A DNA stretch of 64,000 bases, taken from contig JAWZSP010000006.1 in NCBI GenBank assembly GCA_034401135.1, positions 4,464,001-4,528,000 of the forward strand, given 5' to 3'. This stretch comes from Volutella citrinella (lineage: Eukaryota; Ascomycota; Sordariomycetes; Hypocreales; Nectriaceae). Below the pieces are notes generated by a model. That model had not been told where the DNA came from and did not search any database. It saw only the letters and a program-made list of their open reading frames with translations. Positions 1-8,938 of the stretch are shown one piece after another; position 1 is the first letter of the stretch, and the number at the start of each line of letters is the position of its first letter. The translations under genes and the position numbers were made by a program.

Positions 1-1
1 T

Positions 2-445
2 GTCTCCAAGCTTGGCGCGTCCCAGCTCATCAACCATGCTCAGAACCCCGAAGATGTGATCAAAGACCTCGTGACAGCAGGCCCCTATCATGTTACCCTC
101 GATACTATCTCATCGGGAGCGACTGTACAGCTGGTAGCAGAGGTTCTTGCAGCCCAGGGTGGGGGTGAAGTTCATGCACTTCAACCTGCGTTTGCCCCTG
201 AAACCTTGCCTACTGGTATCACCCGTGTCTTCCAGGGTTGGTCTCTCCTACTCGGCAAGGAAGAAAATGCCGAGCTTCTGAAATGGATCTTTGATACCTA
301 CTTCCCACTGGCGCTTGCCAACAATAGCTTGATTCCCGTGGCTGCGAGAAGGGTTGCTGGGGGGCTTTCCGGGCTCGACAGTGCATTGGACACCCTGTTC
401 AAGGGCGTCAGTGGCGAAAAGTTGATTGTATATCCTTGGGAGTAG
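2..445 (+). CDS. Enoyl-reductase/zinc-type alcohol dehydrogenase family, 3' end (partial)
   Basis: The open frame enters from the left edge (codons in phase from base 2) and ends at TAG 443-445, so only about 147 C-terminal residues are present. They cover the end of the Rossmann nucleotide-binding half (LGASQLINHAQ, then a VTLDTISSGAT stretch) and the C-terminal GroES-like closing segment ending in VYPWE. This pattern is typical of fungal MDR-superfamily proteins such as ToxD-like oxidoreductases and stand-alone trans-enoyl reductases. No zinc-ligand region is in view. NAD(P)H-dependent reduction is a family inference and the substrate is unknown. A second member of the family lies at 62.1 kb. 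Confidence 0.8.
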   Translation, partial: VSKLGASQLINHAQNPEDVIKDLVTAGPYHVTLDTISSGATVQLVAEVLAAQGGGEVHALQPAFAPETLPTGITRVFQGWSLLLGKEENAELLKWIFDTYFPLALANNSLIPVAARRVAGGLSGLDSALDTLFKGVSGEKLIVYPWE

Positions 446-1841
446 AGAGAAGCAACACAATAGATAGTCTAGAAGCCTCATTGAGTTATCGCGGAATGTC
501 AGCCAGTTTTAACCCAGATGCAATGCTCCTTGCCTAGTGTTTCAGACCTAGAAGAGTAGAACAAGAGCCAATTTGAATTGAGCGAGAACCATATGCAGTT
601 GAGATCATTCATTTATGTCATTTGATCAAGGAGTAGATGCCAGTGAGCTACGACCTAGTGATTAACCCTGTATCGTTGCTGAAACTACCTCAAAGCGACT
701 ATTACCTACGCTCACTGTGAACCTCGGACCTTTCCCATGAGAGAGAAGTTGAAACGGCAAAAAAAAAATTGTCGTTACTAGGAAAACCCCCGATTTAAAC
801 TCTTGACTGAAGTTAGAAGCAATGGTTCTGAAGCCGATGAATGCCTTTGAGACTGTACCCGTAGTATTAAAAGAGCAGTAAAAAGTGAAAGCTGTCCTCC
901 CATTTGCTTGTTAACAACTGTTTCTTTCCATGATTGATACATGTCACGGCCAATCCTGACTCATGTGATTCATGAATATCACACTAGGCTTCACGTGGTT
1001 TCAACAAGCACAGTTCCGCGCCACGCAAGTAATTCCGCTTCTCAAATTTCCCCTGTCATCTCATACGCCTCGAGACAGTGTGAATAGCTCAAAGATCCCC
1101 AGAGTACATGGGATGAACACACAGCTGGTCAGACCACAGGCGCCACGCCGCATCCAGGCCAACGGAGACTCGGCTTCCCCGCTCGTATCTTGGCTGAAAG
1201 AGGGGTTGAGACGAACCTAACCTTTGGAAGCTACTGTTGGACAGCTCTTGCATAAAGTCGTCATCCCGTGGTCAAGTTCCCGAGCATTGGTTGGCCGAGC
1301 CCCGATGTTTTGAGCCACCCTCATGCTGGTTGCATGAGAAACTGAGCAACGAGGGGATGCCACGACTGACAATTATGTACACTGATGACAAGAATACGAG
1401 TAATACACCTGATACTAACGCTTGAACAGTCTTACTGGGCCTTGGCATTGGACCGGTGTAAAGTGGTTGCAGGTTTCTCTCGCCCGTGCCTCACGCCTAC
1501 TTGGCTTCACACAGAGCCGATTGGAGAGAAATGGTATAACCCAGCAAGATAAGAGGTGATAAAAGACTCACAATGCATATGCGTATGCCCGATACCGGTT
1601 TGGAGGGTCGGTTGTAGCTCCCGTCCATTGTTGGGGACCTTTGGCTCCCCTGAGTCCCCAACCGCGTTCACCGCCAGGAAAGTTGACACAGGCGGTCTAC
1701 CTCCCTCTGGAACATGCTTGCTCAAAGGAATTGGCACAATTTGTTTTAATTTGACCTTTGGCACTCCGCCCAGCCAGTCTATTCTACAATCTGTGATCTG
1801 TGACCACCATATCTTGTGCATCTTGCCATTCATATTTCACG
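446..1841. other. Intergenic, no gene seen
   Basis: About 1.4 kb between the ADH-like gene end and the next likely start. Only short, non-overlapping frames without recognisable domains occur. One CCTCGG hexamer lies at 722-727 and a run of A residues near 760. I see no RNA gene or repeat. Confidence 0.5.
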
Positions 1842-2638
1842 ATGGACACAGGCTACTACAGCATCTCAGGCCCCTACCTCGATCAATTAATACCCCGACT
1901 TTGTGGATCCATTCTGGAATTCTGGTCGCTGCTACTGCAACAAGAGTCATGGGCGTTGAAGCAAAGTCCAGGTCCGTTGGGGCCCCGTCGGAGCTCGTGC
2001 AGTGACTGGGAGGACCAAGACATGGACTTTGATGATGACTACCCACAGGCTCAGCTACAAGAGCCTCTGGATAGCGCGGATTTAGTCAGTGGTGATCAAA
2101 GGGCACTCAATAGTTGGAACATGGCGCGCTTTCTATTGAATGCCGAAAGGGATCGTCTCTACCTATGGAAATGCAGCTTTTCAGAAGCTGGTTCGGACCA
2201 ACTCCACGCAAGAAACCCCACAATCTTGGACCTTGCGGTTCTTGAATCGCTGGTCATTATTGGGCAGGCCCTGCTGGGCGAGGCTGGTCAGTTCCCTTCT
2301 CCGGCTCATCAACGAGCGAGCGGCCTCTGTCGTTTGAAGATACTGACCATCAACCAGCACTACCAGCCAGCATCTGGACAGCTGGCCCATGGGAATCAGC
2401 TCACAAGGAACTCGAGAGTCTGCTGATGGAATCGAGGGAGTGGGGCAAAAATGTGTCTTACGATGATGACGCTGCCAGCTCCATACTGAGCAGTAATATT
2501 TCACACGAGGGATCAATAGCGGGCTCTATGAATGGCGCGGAAGATGACGGATACGGGAATTTGTATCAGATACTGAAATCCGGAATCAGCCAACTACAAA
2601 ACCTCAGCTTCTCAATCAAGCTTGCTAGACAGGAGTAG
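1842..2638 (+). CDS. Small helical protein resembling N-terminal regions of fungal incompatibility-type proteins
   Basis: The proposed structure is join(1842..2286,2340..2638), 247 aa. The intron (GTCAGT...AAG, 53 bp) is inferred because the reading frame changes between the GQALLGEA stretch and the SIWTAGPWES stretch, and the splice closes the frame. The start is the ATG giving MDTGYYSISGPYLD. The middle (ERDRLYLWKCSF followed by a leucine-rich helix) and the end (LKSGISQLQNLSFSIKL) recall the N-terminal helical region of large fungal proteins that usually continue much further. This copy stops soon after, so it may be truncated. It converges on the HeLo-like gene downstream. An unspliced reading would instead mean a frameshift. 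Confidence 0.5.
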
Positions 2639-2798
2639 GAGGAGCACAGCAACAGTCGATGGAGGACTGGGCGGTAAAACATCACAAAGAAAATAGCGTT
2701 GGTTCATTAGCTAAAATCAGTAAATGACAGTAAATGTCTCGAAAACCAAAAAAAGCGCAGACAATTGTGAAACAGATGCAATAGTAATTCTTCAGTCC

Positions 2799-3727
2799 TC
2801 ACATGGGGGGCGGGCCACCAGGATTGTTGAGGCTGTGGTGGAGCCTCATAAGCCTGGCTGCGTTGTTGAATGACGTTGGTCCGGCTACGGTAAGGGAATG
2901 GTTGATCGTCTTGTTGCCCCTCACTGTGATGTGGTCAGGGTGAAAGATGGAGTTGTCATCGCCACCATCCTTCCCGATCTCGGAACCAAATAGGGTGGCA
3001 TAATTCTCGGTGTGGTTGTTCTCCACGGTCCTACTGGTCCCCATTGGTCCGTCATACGGCGGAGGGTTCTCTAGTTGCTTGAGATCCTCGTCATCCAGCT
3101 GGTACAAGTCACCATCAATCTTCTTCCCTCGTGCCTGGAGAAGTGCTGCCAGCCGGAGACCCTGTTCCATTCCCGTGCATGCCTTGAGCTGCTCATTAAC
3201 TTGGTGAACCACGTTGACCTGGATGACCACGATCTGCTGCCCACTCTGCCCAGCGTGGCGGCTGGCAACAACCTGCGCCATCTGGAGCGACAGCATCAGT
3301 GAAGCCTTTGCATTGTTGAAACCCTTGGACGCTGCCTCGAACCGGGATCTTTCTTGATCATCGACCAGGGCAGCCATGAACTTGCGAAACCCAGTCCTCT
3401 CGGCCTGGGTCAAGGCAGCAGCCAAGACGTCGTACAAGATCTTGGCCTGGCTCTGCACATTTACGACGCACTTGTGAACGTGTTCTTCGTGCAGCTCCTT
3501 GTATTTTTTGATCAGGTCAATGAGCTGCAGGGTGGCCTCGACATCCTGGGAGGTGCTACGGAGAGGGGACGAGGCATGGTTGGCACCATCCAGGGCGATG
3601 TAACGTTGAATTACCCAGGTAATGCCCTTGAGCACTTCGCCACAGGCAACGATCAGGCCGACAACCTCCTAAGTGTAGGCTGTCAGCATCAAGGTGTTTA
3701 GCGAGGTTGTGCCAATCTACGTACCAT
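2799..3727 (-). CDS. HeLo-like domain protein with start-codon-only first exon
   Basis: Structure complement(join(2799..2799+869,3725..3727)), that is exons 2799-3668 and 3725-3727; 290 aa. The first exon is just the ATG: the next bases are a perfect GTACGT donor, and a TTAG acceptor 56 bp on opens a frame reading EVVGLIVACGEVLKG. Without this exon the nearest in-frame Met cuts off that helix. The first ~150 residues are amphipathic helices like fungal HeLo-like/STAND N-terminal domains. A proline-rich hinge (ENPPPYDG) leads to a polar C-terminus containing ITVRGNKTINHSLTVAGP, a short beta-prone, Asn-rich stretch that could be an amyloid signalling motif. Family assignment is by pattern. A role in allorecognition or regulated cell death is inferred from family and neighbours. 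Confidence 0.65.
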
Positions 3728-3960
3728 GGTGATATATTGGTGTTTTGGATTAGGGTACAACTTTACAAGCAAAGATAGCCGCGACGAGGAAAGCCGGAAG
3801 ACGAGTAGGACTCGGTTTGTGATCGTACTCGAGTGGGGAGAATGAAGATGAAGGTGGATGGGGATGTGTCGTAGGGCTGTAAAGTGCAGAACACCCCCGC
3901 GAACGACAAATAAAGCTGGCCAAGCACATGAGCACCAACAGCTGCCTGTTCGTGCGGGCC

Positions 3961-4560
3961 TCAATTCCCCCGAGTGACCGATGAGGAGATCCGTCGTGAA
4001 TGGACAACTGGGGACGCGACTCTAACCGAATTCGTCTCGTGCATTGCATGCGGCGTCATGCTGCTTAGCAATCTGACGAGATATTGAGCAGTTGGAGCCC
4101 AATCAGCTCCAGGCTCTGCATGCGGCTCGCAGCAATCACGCAGCCCTGTCATCAACTGTGCCCAATCCGAACTGTGATCCACTGCCAATGTGACAGACCA
4201 CTGCAGCCCTTCGGTCGAGCTGAACAGGCCAAGAGCGCAGGTGCTCGCCGTGCGACTGGGAACTGTGTACTTGATCCTGGCCACGATGCCCATCCCATAT
4301 TCGGTATGCTGGGCTATTCGCTGGACATGCAGCCGCGCCAGACCGGGGGACGGGATAAATTCGCGCATAGATTGTTCGCAGTGGTTCGCCAGCAATCTGG
4401 ATGGATTGGAGCAGAGCCTCAATTTGTGCGCTGCTGTGGTGTCCTCGGGGTGCCCCGACTTGAGCAGACATAAGCGCTTGTCACCAGGCGCTGGGACACC
4501 GGCGTTATTTCTATCCCTGAATCTCATCTCGAGCTCTAAGTTATCGACATCCTCCTTCAT
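3961..4560 (-). CDS. Hypothetical protein, 199 aa, unrecognised
   Basis: A single 600-base open frame lies between the HeLo-like gene and the divergent DUF7580-type gene. The product starts MKEDVDNLELEMRF, contains several Cys and Trp residues (QWSVTLAVDH, DWAQLMTGLRDCCE) and ends SSVTRGN. I recognise no domain, signal peptide or membrane helix. Both strands are open over much of this stretch, so it could be a chance frame. The start lies only 21 bp from the first possible ATG of the neighbouring + strand gene, which is tight for two promoters. Low confidence. Confidence 0.3.
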   Translation of the reverse strand: MKEDVDNLELEMRFRDRNNAGVPAPGDKRLCLLKSGHPEDTTAAHKLRLCSNPSRLLANHCEQSMREFIPSPGLARLHVQRIAQHTEYGMGIVARIKYTVPSRTASTCALGLFSSTEGLQWSVTLAVDHSSDWAQLMTGLRDCCEPHAEPGADWAPTAQYLVRLLSSMTPHAMHETNSVRVASPVVHSRRISSSVTRGN

Positions 4561-4581
4561 CTAGCTGTCATCAAGGAAACT

Positions 4582-6917
4582 TTGTGCCCTTCTTGTCCCA
4601 CACAGCGGCAAATGGCGACAACACCATCAGAAGCAGAACGGGCGCTGGGGCTGGTGCATGGCGATCACTGCAACCACTGCAGCAGAGCGGCCAGTCTCAG
4701 TCCCGACCCCAGGTCTCAAGTCCTCACCAAAGACAATTTGACGGCTGGGGACAGTATTCTGAGCGCCGGGGCTTCGTCCGGGTCCATGGTGACTGGCGCG
4801 ACCGGTGCGTCGGTAGGCAGCCAAGGAGAAACCCACCATCAGTACCATATCAGTGCACAACAAGCCACCTTTCTTCTTGCACAGATGAATCACGCCCAAG
4901 TACACAGTCAACACCACGTTGACTCGCATCAACCTCGTACCCTAGTGTCCGGCGGCACATTGGAGGGAACGCCGACCATCAACGTTTCGTCTGAAGCCGG
5001 GACAACTGAGCCTTCATATGAGGTGACGGGCAGCGGAGAGCGCGGAACTTATGGCTTCATGAGCACCCATGTTGCCACTGATTCCAAGACTGTGGAAATT
5101 CCACTTGAGACGGGCTTCCCTAGTCCTGTTTCAACAGACGGGCCAACGCACTCTGTACCACGACAGCTTCCATCATCCAACACAGAAAGCATGATGGTCT
5201 GGAATGATCCCATAAAAAAGGCATACAATGAAGTCATTCACCTTGTCAAAAGATGCCCGCCTGGGCAACGCGACTTGCTCATACCCGGACTCCGTACACA
5301 AAAAGCGCAGTTTATGCATTACGAGAATACTCTGAATCGACGGATAAGGGCAATCAACGATAATGCCATGTACTTGGACTACTCGACATCGCTCGTGACT
5401 CTGTTGAACCACTTGCGAATTCCCGGCAAGAAATTCAGTAAGAAGAACAGCTCGGTAAGCAATTCAACTGACCCGAGTAACTCTAAATGTGTTCTAACAA
5501 GTTGGTATTGTAGGCCAGGATTGATGGCGTCTCTCTCAAAGAATGGATCTGGAACTGGCGCGAACAGCTGGATGAGAAATTCACAGACTATCGCACGCTG
5601 GTGCAAGGGTTAACGGATGACGCGTCGTCACCATCAGTTTCTCGAGACGAAGCCAACGTGATCCCAGCCGGCCTCGAGAAACTCTCTGCGGAGGGAAAGA
5701 TTTCCTTGGGCCTGAGACAATGCCTGTGCAGAGCCTTCTCGGAGCAGTGTCACGACTTTCATACTGCATATCTGAGCCTTGACCCGAATGAACCATGCGA
5801 TGCACTGCCACGTCGCGCCAGTCTCTTGGACATTGGCACAGAGGATGAAGAAGCTGCATGGAAATGCCAAATGGCCTTTGAGTCTTCCATCACCGGCGAG
5901 AACTCGTTGATTTGGTTTAGAGTGGTATCGAGCCTCGAGCTTCACTCTGCTAGCACCGAGAGCCAGCCCACCTCCCAGGACCCAAGCCCGGCCTCGAGTC
6001 CGCAGCCACTGGGAGATTCGTCCCCAGTGCTAGCCGCCCAGCCAATCCTCAGGCCCCTCAAACGGCGGGCATCATCTCCAATCGGTGTCAGAGAGGCCAA
6101 GGTCCAGAAAGTAAGACCCAGTAGCTCAATCCGTCGCACATCAGATCCCGGCCCCGGTGCGGCTTCCAGGGGGCCGAGCGACTTTGAGCTTTGTCCTGAA
6201 TACTTGTCTCGGCACGCCGGGCACCGCAAGACGGAGCATGCCATTATGAGAGTGGTGGACAGCAGTGGCTGCAACCACAGCATCTACTATCTCTCCGAAA
6301 ACAGGACAAAAGCATATGGGGCCCGAGTTGAGTACGACAGTCTCGGCGAGCTTCTCAAGAGCCGCCAACGCACGAAAAGTGATTCTTTATGGACCGTGAA
6401 AATCTCAAGACTGCTTGCCGAGGCAGTTCTCAGGTTCGACCTCCGCGACTCGGATGCCGACCCGCGAGAGAGTGTTGTGTTTTACAAGTCATCGGGTGGG
6501 ATGCAGACTCCGTTCTTGGACGTCAAGTTCCGCAAGCCTGGGCCCTCAATGGGGGGTGCAGAGACATCTGAACACCAGCGTCGGGAAATCTTGATCAATC
6601 TGGGCTTGATACTGCTCGATCTCGGGCGTGACCGGAGCAGGAGGCTGCCGCATCCACCAATGGACAAGGGAAGACATTTGGTAGCCCACATCCAGAGATA
6701 TATGAGGGCCAGCGGAGTCGTTTTGGGTGATAAATATTGGATGGTCATTGACAAGTGTGTCAAATTCTTTCAGGACAAGCGCTGGCATGATGAAAACAAG
6801 GGGATTGATGAGTTTCAAGCGCGATTCTTCAAGGACATTGTCCAACCACTCCGCGACATTGAGAATCAGCTGTTATTAGAAGAAGCTGAAGGGAAACGAT
6901 ATACTCATAACTGGTAA
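4582..6917 (+). CDS. DUF7580-type protein (HeLo/NLR-associated)
   Basis: Structure join(4582..5454,5514..6917), 758 aa. The intron has a GTAAGC donor, a CTAAC branch site and a TTGTAG acceptor. Translation may instead begin at ATG 4612 (MATTPSEAERAL). The N-terminal ~200 residues are low-complexity (Ser, Gly, His, Gln). A helical region follows (PIKKAYNEVIHLVKRC, then SLKEWIWNWREQLDEKFTDY), then a Ser/Pro-rich linker with basic patches such as PLKRRASSP. The C-terminal third (WTVKISRLLAEAVLRFDL; LINLGLILLDLG; FFKDIVQPLRDIEN) matches the kinase-like C-lobe pattern of DUF7580, but I see no HRD/DFG catalytic residues. Such proteins occur with fungal prion-inhibition and NLR-like systems. A function cannot be stated. 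Confidence 0.65.
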
Positions 6918-7856
6918 TATACAGCCAGGGAACACTTGTTGCTGGCGAAGTCTTGCGTTTACCTTACGATGAAGGCCGCCACAAAGGTATCGTCCGGTGC
7001 GCAGAGGGGGATTGCAAACTGCGGTGCTGGTACGACGTGACAGTCAGTACATGATTTAGTTAGATGCCTCTGTAGCTATACTGCTATAATATCTTGACTG
7101 TAGCTATGTGGCACGTTCAACCGCTCATGGTTAGCCACAAGATGGCGTGAGCCACCATGCACAGAGCTGGCTGCCGTCTCAGGTAAACGTGGCGCATGAA
7201 TGCTGCTGGCAAAATCTTTTGAGAGTGGATACCTTTGAGCCTCTTGCTCGAACCCTTGTCAGCCCAGATCCAGTCCAACTCCCGGAGGATAGAGGACCGA
7301 GCTGCCAGGCGAGGCCGGGATGGTTCCCGATGAGGTTAGGTGGTGCGATTATCCCGACCATGATGGAGCCACCACGTAGCAACGCTGTGGACGAGCAAAA
7401 GACCAAGTCGGACTGGGGACTTGGCAAGTCCCAGCATTGTTGCACCGACCATTCCACATGGGGTAACGAATTTAGCCGCTGAAACGAGATTACAAGTCCG
7501 ACCAGTCGGGCCCTGGGATTTAAGAATGCATAAGGGCCAAAGGGTCAACGCTCGGTCCACAGCCGTTTCAGGCTTCGGAACGGTAGCCTCCACATGCTGT
7601 GAGGATGAAACGGGAGCTGTTGTATGAAGAGCCAGCCTTGTCAGACTGAGGGATATGCACCCGCCTTGATAGGTTACCCCCACAAACATGTTTCTAGTAT
7701 ATTTAACTAGTGCTCTGGCCCCGAGTCAATCCATCGCAGGTATTCAAACATTCTCTGGGCGGGTCTGAGATCCCCTATCCTTGTTGCACCTGATTCTTCA
7801 AGCACTGCTTCCTCCAATTCTTGTGGCCAAGTTTTTACAGTTCAACACAAGCCAAA
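6918..7856. other. Intergenic, promoter of chitin deacetylase gene
   Basis: About 0.9 kb with no convincing gene. A TATA-like box lies at 7698-7706, about 150 bp before the deacetylase ATG, followed by a pyrimidine-rich stretch typical of fungal 5' leaders. Confidence 0.5.
7698..7706 (+). promoter_or_regulatory. TATA-like box upstream of chitin deacetylase
   Basis: The sequence TATATTTAA lies about 150 bp before the ATG at 7857. The position suits a core promoter with a leader of roughly 120 nt. This rests on sequence resemblance only. Confidence 0.35.
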
Positions 7857-8690
7857 ATGCAGGCAATTTTGCGCATTCTTCTCGTCGTACCACTGCTGTT
7901 GACCGGTGTCATCGGCGTCCCCGTGGAGGACGTTGCTGAGCTCTTCAACCGTCAAGCCGCGGGTGTCGTCATTCGACAATGCTCCAAGCCGGGAGTGATT
8001 GCTCTCGCGTACGACGATGGCCCCGGACAGTACACCAATGAGCTGGTCAACACACTGAACAAGGCCGGAGCCAAGGCGACCTTCTTCCTCACCGGCACGC
8101 TCTATGGATGCGTCTATAACCAGCGCAGCGCCATCCAGAGTGCCTACAACTCTGGCCACCAGATCGCTAGCCACACTTGGACGCACCCCTCCAATTTTGG
8201 AAGCCTCAGCACCAGCCAGTTGACCCAGGAGATGCAACGCTTCGAGCAGGCCATGGTCAACATCATTGGCAAGAAGCCTGCGTACATGCGACCCCCCTAC
8301 CTCGCAACCGGTGGTAGCGTCCTCTCAACTATGAAATCGCTTGGCTACAAGGTCGTCACCAACGACGTTGACTCGGGCGACTGGAATGGGCAGTCGGCGC
8401 AACAGGCCCAGCAGAAGTTCCAGCAGGCTGGAGCTGGTGGGAATGGACACATTCCCCTTATGCACGAGACCTACGCTGGAACGGTTCGAACTCTGACCCC
8501 CTGGCTGATCAACTGGGCTCGCCAGAACAATCTCCGTCTTGTTACTGTCGGTAAGTAATCATCAGCATGAATCAAACACTCTCTATGTGGACTGTTCTTG
8601 TTGACATTGATAATAGCCGAGTGCCTTGGCAATGCTGGTGGTGCCTACCAGTCTGGAACATTTACTGGTAATGGCCAGTCGTCTTGCTAA
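7857..8690 (+). CDS. Secreted chitin/polysaccharide deacetylase (CE4)
   Basis: Structure join(7857..8550,8617..8690), 255 aa; the 66 bp intron runs from GTAAGT to ATAG. A signal peptide (MQAILRILLVVPLLLTGVIG) precedes a single CE4 NodB domain with all five motifs: AYDDGPG (motif 1, catalytic and metal Asp), HTWTHP (metal His pair), RPPY, DSGDWN and LMHETY (catalytic His). The second exon adds only a short Cys-containing tail ending GQSSC. The family removes N-acetyl groups from chitin or related glycans using a divalent metal, either masking the fungal wall or acting on host chitin. There is no chitin-binding module or GPI signal, so it is probably freely secreted. The Thr/Phe usual before YDDGP is Ala here. 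Confidence 0.9.
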
Positions 8691-8938
8691 GTAACTCTTT
8701 GAGCACTCTCCGACAATGGCAGCTGCCCTCACTGGAGTGAGGTACTGTGCGACGCGGCAGATTATGGTACTTGGTTTATTCGTATATAAGATGTGTACCC
8801 GACTTTATGTTTATACATGTTGGATGGGTTGTTGGAAAAGATCCACCTCGGCTAGTCATACAACCCGATCCATGACTTCATTTGTACCTATATACCTACT
8901 TATATATTCGAAGAGATCCTGAGCTCATTGATAGCATA

